Shown: positions 21,366 through 32,780 of the stretch, piece by piece | Position numbering within the stretch: the stretch's first letter is position 1 | Layout of the letters: each line of letters begins with the position of its first letter | Assembly (NCBI GenBank): GCA_020736575.1 | Contig: JAGPYM010000025.1 | Coordinates: 186,001-250,000, forward strand | Direction: 5' to 3' | Source of the DNA: Thelonectria olida | Taxonomy: Eukaryota > Ascomycota > Sordariomycetes > Hypocreales > Nectriaceae | DNA length: 64,000 bases | The notes under the pieces: model-generated | Seen by the model: only the letters and a program-made list of their open reading frames with translations | Told to the model about the DNA's origin: nothing | The model's database searches: none | Translations under genes and position numbers: made by a program

Positions 21366-22340
21366 ATGATCTTCCCCAACCACGCTCTCATCGGCTCTGC
21401 TGCCAAGATTCCCACCACCTCTCCTACCCCTGTCCTTTCGTTCAGCCCGGTTGTCCTTCGCTGCCCGAGCCGTCGCGTTGACTTACAACTGCGTGTCTCA
21501 GTCCCTGCGACGGGCGATGCGCTCCCCATCATCCTCCTCTCCCACGGGCACGGCCGAAGCAATTGGCTCTCCTCTCATGAGGGTTACGGCCCCATCGCTG
21601 ACTTTTGGGCTGGGCACGGCTTTGCCGTCATCCAGCCCACCCATTTGAGTTCCAAGACACTCGACATCGCGTTGGATGGCGATAACATCCGAGAGCTGTT
21701 TCTCGACTCCCGCACCCAAGACATGACTACGATCTTGGACAACCTCAACGCTATCGAGAATGAAGTGCCGCTGCTCAAAGGGCGACTTGATCGAACCAAG
21801 ATTGCTGTCGCAGGTCACTCACTTGGTGCGATGACTGCGAGCATCCTGCTGGGTGCCATCAACACCGACCCGCGCGACGGAGTCAAGACGGAGCACGTTG
21901 AGAAGCGCATCAAGGCTGGCATCGTCATTGGCGGCACTGGAAACAGCGGTGCCGACTTGTCCGAAAATGGAAAGAAAATGATCCCCTTCTACGGTATCGA
22001 CTTCAGCACCATGAAGACGCCTGCCCTCGTTGTCTGGGGCGATGAGGACGTCGGCCCTCATCTGACCAACCGCGGCGCAGACTGGCATGAGGATCCATAC
22101 ACGTTTGCACCGGGACCCAAGGACTCGCTGTCGATCAAGGGTGGACAGCATGGATTTGGAGGCATCAGTGGCTGGGATGCTGGTGAGACGCTGGACGAGA
22201 GCCCCGAGCGACTTGCAGTAGTGCAACGAATGACATTGGCTTACCTGAAGAGCCAGCTGTATGAGGGCGATAGCTCGTGGGAGGAAGCATCCAAGGCTTT
22301 GAAGGGTCTCGAGGAGCTGGGAAGCGTTGAGAGCAAGTGA
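21366..22340 (+). CDS. Alpha/beta hydrolase, PAF-acetylhydrolase/chlorophyllase-like
   Basis: This is a single exon of 324 aa from the ATG at 21366. IILLSHGHGRSNWL forms the oxyanion-side strand-loop (HG motif). AVAGHSLGAMTA is the nucleophile elbow (GHSLG). LVVWGDEDVGPH carries the acid after strand 7, and IKGGQHGFGG supplies the catalytic His. The long span between HG and GHSLG, including IREL.LDSRTQDMTTILDNL, is typical of PAF-AH/chlorophyllase-like esterases, which cleave short acyl or phytyl esters. No signal peptide is clear, although the first 30 residues are mildly hydrophobic, so a cytosolic location is likely. The substrate is unknown. Confidence 0.85.
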   Translation: MIFPNHALIGSAAKIPTTSPTPVLSFSPVVLRCPSRRVDLQLRVSVPATGDALPIILLSHGHGRSNWLSSHEGYGPIADFWAGHGFAVIQPTHLSSKTLDIALDGDNIRELFLDSRTQDMTTILDNLNAIENEVPLLKGRLDRTKIAVAGHSLGAMTASILLGAINTDPRDGVKTEHVEKRIKAGIVIGGTGNSGADLSENGKKMIPFYGIDFSTMKTPALVVWGDEDVGPHLTNRGADWHEDPYTFAPGPKDSLSIKGGQHGFGGISGWDAGETLDESPERLAVVQRMTLAYLKSQLYEGDSSWEEASKALKGLEELGSVESK

Positions 22341-22595
22341 GGTAATGTGATAAATTGCTTTGCCCCAGGTACTTGGTGGTTATTGGGGTGAGCATTCTAC
22401 TCAAATTCTTCTATTGAACACATTTTATACTAGAAGGTGATAAAAATTGAACGACCCCTTTCCTAGCTTCCCGATGCGATGCAGAATATATGTTACCTAG
22501 CCACGAGCTGATACCTCTGAAGTGATTTCGCTCATTATGGACGAACGCGAACCCATTCCGAAGGCCCATGATATGCGAGAAATCGCCTCCAGTGG

Positions 22596-24273
22596 TCAGA
22601 CTGCACCCAGCTTGAATCCACCCCAGTTGAGGCGACTGAATACTGCTTCAGGGTCGTACTGTTCGCGAACAGCCCTCAACCGCCTGACATTCTTCAGAGG
22701 CAGTCCAGCAAAGGCATCTTGGAACTCTCCTGCGTCACCCATGTAGATAAAGTCGGATGCCAGGCCCTTTGCCTCATTCTCGGCATGCCAGCCCTCAACG
22801 AATGATTGAGCCCAGTTGGTCATTCTCAAGTCGTCAGTAGACTTGGCCCAACTCGTCGCCAGTTGCCACACTGCATCAAAGTTAGCCAAGATCAAAGCCT
22901 ACGATACCAACTTGGTATGGTCGTTAAGAACACGTACAGATGTATGACTGGTCGTCTTCCAGACCCCAGGCATTTCCTATTCCGTTCCGCTTGGCGATAG
23001 ACGCGGCAGTGGCTGGCAGCACATTCATGACAAAGGTTGGTAAGAGACCCTCAACGTCCTTGACCTCTTCGACTGCCGCCTTCCAAGACTGATAGATTCG
23101 GTAAAGTTGCTTGGTGTTGGGCTTGATGGTCTTGTGCGCAAACTGGATCCTTCGCATAAGTTAGTGCTTAGAGCTCTTGTTTAACGAGATTATATGCCGT
23201 AGCTTACCGGAACATCTGCTCTGGAGACTCGAGGGGGGTATGCCACTCGATTGGGCGCATTACTTTATTCACCTTGGCGACCGATGGGATGGAGGAAAAC
23301 CCAAAGAAGCTCGACGGGGGAGATTCGGTTCCTTCCTGTACGCCCAGGAGCGACGGTGAAATTGTGTTGGACGTCAAGTTGTAAGTAATGCTGATGACGG
23401 ACCCAGCCGCAAGTTCTGGGCGTCGCTTCTCTGCAAAGCCAACCGTGGCCTTGATAAAGCCGTATACATTCGACTCGTTGAATTGCTGGATCGTGGTGCT
23501 GAGGAGCGGGATTGGAAGTGCCTTGAACGTAAACTTGGTGACGACTCCGAAGTTGCTGCCGCCTCCCTTGAGAGCCCAGAACAGTTCCCGGTTGGTGGTT
23601 GAATTGGCGACGACTTGGGTTCCGTTTCCGAGCACCACGTCGTAGCTCAAGACATTATCCATGACCATTCCGTATTTATTAATGAGGTAGTGGAAGCCAC
23701 CGATCAAGGTGAGTCCGGGAACACCAATAGTCTTGAGACGACCGCCAATGCAGTATAGATCGTAGGGGGCCAGGGCCGAATAGACGTCAACCCATCGCGC
23801 ACCTGGGCCGACCTCGAACGTCTTGTTGTCCTTGGCAATGTCGATGTCGGTGAGCTGGTTGAGAGCCAAGAGTACTCCGCCGTCGATGTTGTTGGAACCC
23901 GGGAACTAGTACCTGCATTAGTTTGTGCTCGGCAGGGTTACAATAGAGGACGGCATACATTCATGTGACCACCTCCTCGGATGGCAAACTGGGTGCCACA
24001 GGAGTAAACGATCGATATGGCATCCGCGACTTCATCGGCAGCTTTCGGTAGGAAGATACACTTGGGTGACAGATCGGAACGAATGTCCCAGTAGGCGGTG
24101 GCCTCTTCCGTGTAGTTGGTCGAGTCGGAAGTGAGAATCTCATTGCCGTATTTTGCGGAGAGTTTCTCACAAGCGCAGGCTGCGCCGGTTTCCAGGCTGA
24201 CTGACGGTACGCCGTCGGCGTTCGCAACTGCGGCGCTTGAAATGATGGCGGCGACGAATGCTAAGGAGAGCAT
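22596..24273 (-). CDS. Secreted FAD-linked oxidase, berberine-bridge/6-hydroxynicotine oxidase type
   Basis: The exons are 24273-23959, 23905-23208, 23149-22938 and 22870-22596, giving 499 aa. A signal peptide (MLSLAFVAAIISSAAVANA) is followed by an FAD-binding PCMH fold. FAIRGGGHMNFPGSNNIDGGV contains the His that bonds FAD in this family. VGPGARWVDVYSAL, GLTLIGGFHYL and LFWALKGGGSNFGVVTKF follow. The end NVRRLRAVREQYDPEAVFSRLNWGG is the BBE C-terminal domain. Enzymes of this type oxidise alcohols, sugars or alkaloid-like substrates with O2 and are frequent in fungal secondary metabolism. The first acceptor is GTACTAG at 23906, since the nearer AG leaves an in-frame TAG. The second Cys of the bicovalent FAD type is absent: FHYL replaces the usual GxC, so a single His bond is likely. 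Confidence 0.92.
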
Positions 24274-25951
24274 GGTGGGTTGGATTGAAAATTTGAAGGG
24301 AGTCTGAGGATGATGATCTTTTGGAGCGCAGTTCTCTGCTTTTTAAAGATTGACCAGATCCATATGGAGGCACCGGATCTCTATATCTGAAGCCATCGAA
24401 CTTGATATCTCCGAGAGGTGACGACACGAATCGAGGCTTGGATACTGTGCATTCCCAAAATTAGAGTCGCTCTCAGTATTTCCAGAGCTTCGGTTTCGTG
24501 GTGCTCGGAGAAAATTATCTAAACCTGGACAGTGCCGTCATTGCAGAGTTGCATGTCCAACTAATGCATGAAATTATCCGACTCGATGAGTAAATGATCA
24601 CCCTTTCGTAATTACAACTGCCGTTGTGGAGAACGATAGAGAGTATTTGCTCATCTGTGAAACAATGTTCATTCGCTCTCGGTTTCGGTTTCGGTATCTA
24701 CACCCACTGGAATGGATCGTCTGGCCTCTAATGATCAACTATGCCACTGCATCTGAGCCATAATGTCGCGGATCTCACTTAAACTAGCCATTGGTTCATA
24801 AACCATGATTCAATTGCATTTCGATGCAATCACAGAATGTGAATATGCCCGAGTCAATTCCCACTCAGCTTGGAGCCTATGGCATGCCATACCAAGAGAC
24901 TCTTTAAGTCTCAAGAGCTTCTGTTACTCAGCTACCGTTGTTCTGGGTCGGTGGCAAAGCTGGCTTGAGGGTGTCTTTTTAAATCTTTGTAACGGCTAAT
25001 TTTCCATGGCGAATTGATTCTGCCATTATAAGACGATACGTTTTTCATAATAGCGCCTCGGTCACGATCAAAGAGGACACGTACCAACCTATTGACTGAC
25101 GAAATACTGGGGTTGTCAGAAAATTGAGCAAACAAATAGAGAGATAAAAACTTGATGAATTCCAAGCTCACCTTCAATTATGGCCGCATGAAGTGAAGAA
25201 ACTTGGGTCTATTCGTGATTTTTGCCTCGTTTCATACGTCGCCTCGAGCCTACCCTATTCCTCCACCGAGTCTTGTTAGTTTTGGTCTAAACTGACTAAC
25301 ATTTTGTCTCAACACTATCAATACGCTGAAAGATAGCGTCGCATCGAGCATACTTTGTGCAGAAGGCAGATTGAAGGAAGTAGATGGGTTGCATCTCTAA
25401 TAAGAAGAGGTTGTCATGGAATTGAGTTGACCACTGCTGTGGGAAATATTTCCCTCATGCCCGGCTACACCTCCACTTTGCTCCTCGCAAGTGAATACAT
25501 GTAAGGTTGGTACATTTTGACTCAAGGGGATGCCATATATACGTAGTTTGTCGTAGGTTTGTTGGCTCGACCCTTGACAACAACACAAATTCCGTCGACG
25601 ATAAACTCAACGAGACTCCAATCCCCTCACTTATCTTATCGTACCTAGCTCCGTTTTGTGTAACACGTGGGAGATCGCTAGGCTGCTTCAGGTTTGCCTT
25701 AGCCTGGGAATAGCTACGAGCTCCGAGATAAGACTTTAAGCCGTAAAAGGCTACTTTCAGCCACACTTTTGCCTCCCTTTTTGCACAAGCTGCCCTAATA
25801 TTGTCTCAGCTAGCTTTTTGTGAATGTTTATTCCGTTGGTGGGCTTCATAAACGTGGCTGCCAAGAGTCCGCCCTTTGCTTTTGTTTCCCCCTTCTCAAC
25901 TCCCGTCAACCACTTTCCCAGAAGACACTTCGACAACCACTCGTCACAAGC
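24274..25951. other. Intergenic, about 1.7 kb, divergent promoter region
   Basis: This lies between the FAD oxidase gene and the SET gene. A short (TTTCGG)3-like tract is at 24678-24695. No gene was seen. Confidence 0.55.
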
Positions 25952-27045
25952 ATGCCGGCTAGAACGTTTCCAGAAGCTCCCAATGGAGTCAATGATCAAG
26001 ACTCGGACTTTTACGTCCACCACCACCTGGTACCAAGCCTTGATCCATGCAAAGGCCGCATGCTCCGCGTGTCCGCTCCCATTGCAGCCGGCACCGTCCT
26101 CCTTGTGGATACCCCTTATGCTATCGTTCCGACCGTGGAACCGTCAAGAAGCGATGCACTGATCTGCAGCAATCTCGTGTGCTCCCGCCTTGTGCCCCAG
26201 GACGGACAAGGCTCTTGTTGTCCTAAGAGTTGTTACCAAGACGTCATTTGGTGCAACGATGCGTGCCGTGAAGCTGACCGGCCCCGACATGAGTTTGAGT
26301 GCTGCTGGCTAAAGAGGAATGGTGAAAAGATCCGACAAGAAGAATGCGAATATGATTTCGTTACCCTTTGGCATGTTGTCCGTCTACTTGCTGGTCGCCA
26401 CCTGGAGAGGAAGGCTTCGTCTATGCTATGGCAACATCCCCAACGGAAAGAGTTCGTCCGAGGCTGGGAAGCTGTTGAAATGTGTTGTGCATACTTGGAC
26501 TCGTGGCCAGAGCCCCAAATCAAGCATTGGAGGAGGCTGGCCAAGATATATCTCAGTAACGAGTCAGAACTGCCCGGTCTTCCCGGTCCTGATGAGGTAT
26601 TGTCGGTGATATGCAAGGAAGAGACCAATACCTTTGGGCTGTACCCAAAGATGACGGGGCCTCTTTACATGGTTGATCGACCGGTGCCGAGAGGCGAATC
26701 CTACGGGCTGAGTTTGTTTCCCAGGGCAGCCATGTTTAATCATTCATGCTTACCCAACGTAAGTCTTATAATACCCTCTTTGAAATGCGGCTAACGCGGG
26801 CCGCACAGGTCACGCACAAGCCCGACGGCCAAGGACGAATGGTTTATACTGCAGCACGAGACATTGCGGCAAATGAGGAGGTCATGATCACTTATTTCGA
26901 CTTGACCCAATTTGACGACGTGAAAGAGAGACAGGAGCGCACCCGGGACCAGTTCCAGTTTGCATGCACTTGCGAGCGATGCATCGAAGAGGAGGCTCAG
27001 GACAATTTGGAGGGCATAGACTCTCTGCCATTTGGCCTGGTTTAA
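25952..27045 (+). CDS. SET-domain protein, SMYD/Set5-like
   Basis: The exons are 25952-26758 and 26809-27045 (50-nt intron), giving 347 aa. The ATG at 25952 is preferred over the in-frame 25820 because the extra 44 residues look like translated leader. RVSAPIAAGTVLLVDTPYA is the SET-N strand. A Cys-rich MYND-like insert follows (CSNLVCSRL...CCPKSCYQDVIWCNDACREADRPRHEFEC). The SET core AAMFNHSCLPNVTHKPD and EEVMITYFDL is next, then a post-SET zinc site (CTCERC). SMYD-type enzymes methylate lysines on histones or other proteins. NHSC and the ITYFD Tyr are present, so catalysis is plausible. The intron cuts exactly after NHSCLPN. Confidence 0.9.
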
Positions 27046-27904
27046 GGCAGATTTGTTTGGGTAAAGGGTTCTTTCGGATAGGTATACAGCATACTTGGAG
27101 AAATTGTTACAAGTTTTTTGACCAGAAGGCACTTGGACGGCTCAGATCTGGTACCTGCATCCGAAACGTGTAACAAACCAGTGGTGCAAATGCTCCTCGC
27201 CTTGGAGGCCTGAATTGTCCCCGTTTTGGGGCGATCTACAGCACAGCATCCTTTGCCTCATTCTCGAAAGGGAAACACTGCACTCCCGAACAGGAAACAC
27301 TGCGCTCCTTAAAACTCCAAACAGCCGGGTTTTCCATGTCCCGAGAAAACATTCTGCACTCGTGCGGAAGCTGTGCCAAACACGGGCCACTCTACCTGAA
27401 TCCGGGGCGAGACGGTTGAGATGCGATTGGTTCGACAGATCCCTGACGCCTTGTGAAACAAACATCACATACGGCCGAGTGGCAGTGCTGCCAGCGCCGA
27501 CTGACGATATCATCGCCCGTCACATATCACGACTTGAATAGCTTCATTGTACCTCTGTTTGGGCCTTGGGGCGATAATCGGTGGTTCAGCAGTGCTTCAA
27601 GGAGTTCTCGGTCCAGAGGTTTGCCGTCTTGGCTTGTGGTTTTCGTGCTTTGCTCTGGCTCACAAGCTTCACTGTTACTCGCTGTGAGAATGAGGATATA
27701 AGGGCCATTGCTTGCCTGGTTCTGTCTTTATTCTCATCATCGATTCACAGTCACATCTCATCACTCTTCTCTTCTTTCCTCGATTGGACCTCATTGCCTC
27801 TTAAACGGGACAGTCGCTGGACGTCTGACCGCTTGCTACTCATCTTTAATTCCTTAATTATTCCACGCAAATAATCCAAACCAACTCACCAAGAAACCGC
27901 AACA
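27046..27904. other. Intergenic with short direct repeats
   Basis: Two near-identical 16-mers (27271-27286 and 27293-27308) and a looser third copy near 27343 lie here. ATATAAGG at about 27694 could serve the Egh16-like gene. No coding sequence was recognised. Confidence 0.55.
27271..27308 (+). repeat. 16-nt direct repeat GGAAACACTGCACTCC
   Basis: GGAAACACTGCACTCC and GGAAACACTGCGCTCC are separated by six bases. GAAAACATTCTGCACTCG at 27345-27362 is a degenerate third copy. The repeat is intergenic and its function is unknown. Confidence 0.7.
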
Positions 27905-28591
27905 ATGCATAATCTCAAGGCTCTCGTCTCTTGCGCTCTCCTCATGGCTGCCCAGCTTGCCGCGGGCCACAGCGTCATTGTCGATGCTGTCGGTGACTCT
28001 GGCGGCTCTGGTATGGCACTCGGCGTGGACAGCACCACACCTCGAGATGGCACCAATCGTCGGCCCTTTCAGCAGGACGCCACTCGCTTCCGCGGCGACG
28101 CCGAAGATACTGTCGGCGAAACCATTGGAGCCGGCGACAACGACGTTGAGAGTGGCACCTCGGCTATCCTTGCGGAGACGGGCGATGTTCTTCCTCAAGT
28201 CAGCGCTGGTGGCGAGCTCAAGATGACTCTGCATCAAGTCAACAGCGACGGTGCCGGCCCGTATACTTGCATGATCAACAGCGACGGCACTGCCGAGAGC
28301 TGGTCGGAAATCACCGTCACCCAGAACGTCGAAGGAAACGAACGTGGCCGCAACCGTGATGGCGAGGCCACCGACTTTCCGCTGACCGCTGCTATCCCAG
28401 CTAACCAAGAGTGCACCGGTACCGTCGCCGGCCAAAGCGATGTCTGCCTCGTGCGCTGCCAGAATCCCGCCCGCGCAGGCCCATTTGGCGGTGTTGTGCC
28501 GGTTCAAATGGCCGGCGGCGACAACGCCGGAAACGCGACTGCTCCCGCTGCTAAGCTCAAGAGACGCATGATGCCCAAGTTCTGGGCCTAA
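27905..28591 (+). CDS. Egh16-like/Gas1-type secreted protein (DUF3129)
   Basis: This is a single exon of 228 aa. It has a signal peptide ([21 protein letters not shown]) followed directly by [21 protein letters not shown], the hallmark N-terminus of the Egh16/Gas1/Mas3 family. The family was named from powdery mildew and rice blast proteins made during appressorium formation. A Cys-bearing core ([23 protein letters not shown]) and [15 protein letters not shown] match the family end. The C-terminal 25 residues are Ala/Lys rich. Members are extracellular and have been linked to host penetration or surface interaction; a catalytic role is not established. Confidence 0.9.
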   Translation: MHNLKALVSCALLMAAQLAAGHSVIVDAVGDSGGSGMALGVDSTTPRDGTNRRPFQQDATRFRGDAEDTVGETIGAGDNDVESGTSAILAETGDVLPQVSAGGELKMTLHQVNSDGAGPYTCMINSDGTAESWSEITVTQNVEGNERGRNRDGEATDFPLTAAIPANQECTGTVAGQSDVCLVRCQNPARAGPFGGVVPVQMAGGDNAGNATAPAAKLKRRMMPKFWA

Positions 28592-31041
28592 GCCACAGGT
28601 TGGGCGAAGATACTGGACGACACTGAAGCATGTATTTGACGTACGCAGCCGGGTTTGCAAACGAAGACGATGTCTGTTCCTCGACACGTCGAGCTGTGTC
28701 GCGGGGTTTCGAGGAAATGGGTTCTCAACTGTCAAGACGGTGAGACGGCAGAGGGTAGACGTTTCGAGAAGATGGGCTAGTTAGAAAATTCAAGAATTAA
28801 TTGCAGACAGCTGGCCCAGGTCCAAGGCAGCATAAGTGCTCCATGGTCTATTCAATTATGAACTAATCAGATCCCGCCCCGTCCATCTTGTCACTTCCTA
28901 GCCACCATCGGGACGAAGCCCTGATCAAGCCATTGGTGATCATCGCCATTCGAATGGCTCTGTTTTCCTAAACTCGTTTGCTAGTGGTGATCCATGCTAA
29001 TCATAATGATCTTAGTAGGGTAGTTACGAGATATATGTAGGTGCAGTTAGAGATATGTCATGTGCCCAAGGTAGATAGGTAGTCAGATATGAATGTGCCG
29101 TCGTTCAGCAGTTGGGCGATCAAAAGACAAAAGAGTGCATTTCTTGAACCCGATCACTGCAAGCCTCCTTTGAGATTGTTCAAAACTGTCGAAGAGGTCG
29201 ATAAGTGCCTCAAAAATATGACATTCAAGACTTATGCTTCTAGTCTTCAGGACCGAGGCCCTTTTCACTAATTCCTCCCAGAACCCAGAGCTTTCTGACT
29301 CGGCCCCATAAGCATTACTCTAAGTTCTTACAATCTTGACCAAGATGAAGCTTATATTCTTCTCGAATTCTGCACCGAATCAGGGTACTATTGGAGCAAA
29401 TGGCCACTCACTATGTTCTTAGATTGCTAGACATGAGCCCAAGCCTGATAATTCCCTCTTCCCGTCGAAACTGGGCAGCACTTGGAAGTTTATTAAGGCA
29501 AGTTGGAAGATGAATGCTCACGTGTATGCACCTGCACCCCGGTGGTAATTACTTCGTTAACACGATAATGTGACGATTGCCATGTCGCCTTCGATGAGCT
29601 CAGAGACTGGATCTACTAGAAAGCCCTGGTTTCAGACGGTAGTCTCAGTTGCTGCTCCTTCGCACTCTTCAAGAAGAGCATCATCACGCATCGATGAGAA
29701 AGGGCATTCCCCTTTCCATTACGATAGATGAAGTGATTCCTTGAATTGACGCAGATTCTCTATAATGAGAAGAGCCGCCGAGTCCAGCCATGCGCCGTCA
29801 CGTCATGGACAACTGATCCTGCATTCTTTCAGATTGGACCAATAAATTAGCATGTGGCTATTCAACGTTGCGGAAAATCAAAGTCTTGAAAACTACACAG
29901 ATAGAGGGGTGAGTTATGAATTGCGGCTAATTGCCCGATTTTTTGGAAGCCTTCAAGGATCACAGACCGTGTCGTTCTGCTCTGTTCGTTGCCGTTGGGT
30001 TTCCATCCAAACTGAGGATCAACAAGCATACGCATAATTCCCCGTGCGAGAAGGATGATCCTAATTATGCGTTTAGCTATAACGCTCGTCTCATTTGTCA
30101 AGAACTTGAGATGAACTAGAAGCAATTGGGCAGGTGAATCTGGGGACCGAAGGAGGAACTGCTGCAGATAAATGAATCGGGGATTTTTGAATAGGGGCTT
30201 TGGGGACATTTTGTAGTGCAAATGGACACTTGAAGCCCTCTTCAGCCGTGATCTCCGTGTGACAATGGGGATTTATCTGATAATGTTTGGAAACAGGTGG
30301 ATTGTTTCGTCTCAAGTTGGGTGAGGGAGCCCCTGTTCATTACGCGTCGGACGAAATCAGTGGCGCTAACACTTCATCTTGACAGCTCTCGACCATCCTC
30401 GTCCAATGGTTTCGAGGCCCATTTCCGACAGCGTGTTTTACCGCTTCGTCCCCCCTCGCGCCGTCGGTCCCGATCAACGTCGCTGTCCACTCGGTCCCAG
30501 AGATCCCCCCATCCCTGAGCGCCAAGCAAGGATCGACGCGGCATCTGAAAGGCCATCAGGCCATCTCCTCGATATCCTTGGTAGTTGCCGAGTTTCCCGA
30601 CTTGTTTGAAGCCGAAACGGAAAAAGTGCCACTGAAAAGACAATTCCATGGCCCCCATGCGAGATCATGTCGATCGCCAGCCAAACAAATGCCAAGACGG
30701 GATCGTTGGCATGAGACAGCTCGGCGATGCTTGTTTTTGGGACGTCTCGAATTGTTGGGACTTGTGAAAGCGGAACAGGAGACGCACGCTTTTTGGAAGG
30801 TAACTCGGATACTCTGTGCCGAGTTTTTGTTTCAACACCATCGTCATCTTGAATGTGTCACTGGCGCTGGATGAACGGTTGAACGGAATGTCAAGTAGCA
30901 ATTATATAACTAGCAATGCACCTCTCGTCGAGTTGAAGTTGACAGGCAGCATCGTTCCACTTTCATTCCACCTCCATTCCTTTCATTTTCTCTTCGCTAT
31001 CGTCATTCATCAATTACATCGTTCCTTTCAAGATACCCAAC
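28592..31041. other. Intergenic, about 2.4 kb
   Basis: This is the longest gene-free stretch. Small frames in all phases at 30.3-30.9 kb overlap one another and show no domain. The end holds the aspergillopepsin TATA box (30903-30909) and a CT-rich leader (30955-31005). A non-coding RNA cannot be excluded. Confidence 0.5.
30903..30909 (+). promoter_or_regulatory. TATA box of the aspartyl protease gene
   Basis: TATATAA lies 133 nt before the ATG at 31042 and is followed by a strongly pyrimidine-rich stretch typical of highly expressed fungal genes. Confidence 0.55.
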
Positions 31042-32352
31042 ATGTACTTTTCTCTCACTTCTGTTCTCACAGCTGGTCTGTCCTTTACTACTCTCGTTGC
31101 GGCCGCGCCCACCACCCTGGCCACGGACAATTCATTCTCTGTTGAACAGATTAAAAACACCAAATATTCTCGAAACGGCCCTCTCGCCCTTGCGAAAGTG
31201 TACAAAAAGTACAATGCCACTCTTCCCGAAGGCCTTGCTGCGACGGTGAAGAAGATCAAGAACGTCCCCAAGCGTCGCAGCTCCGGGAGCGCGACGACGA
31301 CGCCCAACGAAGGCGACAGCGAATGGCTGACCCCCATTCAAATTGGAAGCCCGCCAAAGACGTTCAACTTGGACTTTGACACGGGATCCTCGGATCTTTG
31401 GGTCTTCAGCAGCGACACCAAGGGCGTCAGTGGACATGCTACATACAACCCGGACCAAAGTAACAGCTCCAAGAAGCTAACGGGAGCTACCTGGTCCATC
31501 AAGTATGGCGATGGAAGCTCATCGTCGGGCGATGTATATACCGACAAGGTGACGGTTGGAGGCCTGACTGTAAGCGCGCAGGCTGTTGAAGCCGCCAAGA
31601 CGGTGTCCGATACCTTCACGGCCGAGACCGACCTTGACGGTCTGCTCGGGCTGGCCTTCAGCTCAATCAACACCGTTACGCCGAACAAGCAGAAGACATT
31701 CTTTGACAGCGCTACTTCCCAACTCGGATCCAAACTGTTTACTGCAGACCTGAAACAGGATGCGGCTGGAAAGTACAACTTTGGCTTCATCGATGCTTCG
31801 GCCCATACTGGATCAATTGCATACACCGAGGTGGATAATTCTCAAGGATTCTGGACATTTACCTCTCCCGGTTACGCCGTTGGTACGGGACCTATCTCCA
31901 AGTCACCCATCACAGGCATCGCCGACACCGGAACCACGTTGCTTATGCTACCGAGTGCCGTCAACGAAGCCTACTACTCGCAAGTCGAAGGCGCTCAGTA
32001 CAGCAGCTCAGCCGGCGGCTATGTCTTCTCGTGCGACGCGACACTGCCCGCCTTTACCTTTGGCGTCGGGGATGCCGAGTTCACGATTCCCGCCAAGTTC
32101 ATGAACTACGCCCCCCTTCAAGGATCCTTTTCGAAGCGGGCTTTTGGCGCCGAGGGCGAAGACTTTCAGGGAGAATTTGGGAACGCCTTTGAGGGACTGG
32201 GAGGACAGAGTTCTAACCTGTGCATGGGAGGTCTTCAGCCCAGCGATGACATTGGCGTGAACATTTTTGGGGACATTGCTCTCAAGGCTGCGTTTGTCGT
32301 ATTTGACGGTGGAAATTCGCGACTGGGATGGGCTAAGAAGACTCTTAGTTAA
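31042..32352 (+). CDS. Secreted aspartic protease, aspergillopepsin-like (family A1)
   Basis: This is a single exon of 436 aa. It has a signal peptide (MYFSLTSVLTAGLSFTTLVAAAP), then a basic propeptide of about 65 residues ending near KRRSSGSATTTP, then the mature enzyme. The first catalytic Asp is in FDTGSSDLWVFS, the flap Tyr in IKYGDGSSSSG, and the second Asp in GIADTGTTLLMLP. NIFGDIALKAAFVVFD is the conserved C-terminal strand. It cleaves proteins at acid pH outside the cell. Compared with typical aspergillopepsins there is an extra segment of about 30 residues between FMNYAPL and NLCMGG (32120-32210) that is rich in Gly, Phe and Glu; it has no GT-AG boundary, so it is not an unspliced intron. 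Confidence 0.95.
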   Translation: MYFSLTSVLTAGLSFTTLVAAAPTTLATDNSFSVEQIKNTKYSRNGPLALAKVYKKYNATLPEGLAATVKKIKNVPKRRSSGSATTTPNEGDSEWLTPIQIGSPPKTFNLDFDTGSSDLWVFSSDTKGVSGHATYNPDQSNSSKKLTGATWSIKYGDGSSSSGDVYTDKVTVGGLTVSAQAVEAAKTVSDTFTAETDLDGLLGLAFSSINTVTPNKQKTFFDSATSQLGSKLFTADLKQDAAGKYNFGFIDASAHTGSIAYTEVDNSQGFWTFTSPGYAVGTGPISKSPITGIADTGTTLLMLPSAVNEAYYSQVEGAQYSSSAGGYVFSCDATLPAFTFGVGDAEFTIPAKFMNYAPLQGSFSKRAFGAEGEDFQGEFGNAFEGLGGQSSNLCMGGLQPSDDIGVNIFGDIALKAAFVVFDGGNSRLGWAKKTLS

Positions 32353-32780
32353 GGGGTCTGTTTGACATGGAAAGCCTTTATGCTTGGCATGGTCTTCTCT
32401 CTGTACTTCCTTGCATGTCAACTGCCAACGAAGGCGGCAGCGGAGGCAAAGGCATTGTATATATCTATATCAATTCACCAAATAACATAGAGTTTTCTTC
32501 CTTCATTTCTCATGATCAAACAGTAAAAAGCCATTTGCCCCCTGACCATGCATAACATGCTCGCCGAGACATTCCTTGCTCGCAACCCGTCCTGCCGCCT
32601 GCTGACTTATTAGTCTGACCGACCCCGCATGGGCTGACCGGTATAAATGGCCTACCACTCTCAACTCGTTTCGTCTTCACAATACCACCCACGCAGACAA
32701 AACCCTCATCTTGTTTCATCGTGGTCATACTTTAAGATCTCAAGTCTCCATCTATCAAGCCTCTCCTCGCCGATTCAACC
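32353..32780. other. Intergenic with TATA box
   Basis: This is the 3' region of the protease gene and the promoter of the APH-like gene; TATAAAT is at 32642-32648. Confidence 0.6.
32642..32648 (+). promoter_or_regulatory. TATA box of the APH-like gene
   Basis: TATAAAT lies 139 nt upstream of the ATG at 32781, with a CT-rich leader between. Confidence 0.5.

Noticed and set aside
27854..28735. 293-codon minus-strand open frame over the Egh16-like gene
   Set aside because: It is antisense to a gene with a clear signal peptide and family motif, and the frame has no domain features; it arises from codon bias.
31338..31826. 162-codon minus frame inside the aspartic protease
   Set aside because: It is antisense to catalytic motifs DTGSS and YGDGS.
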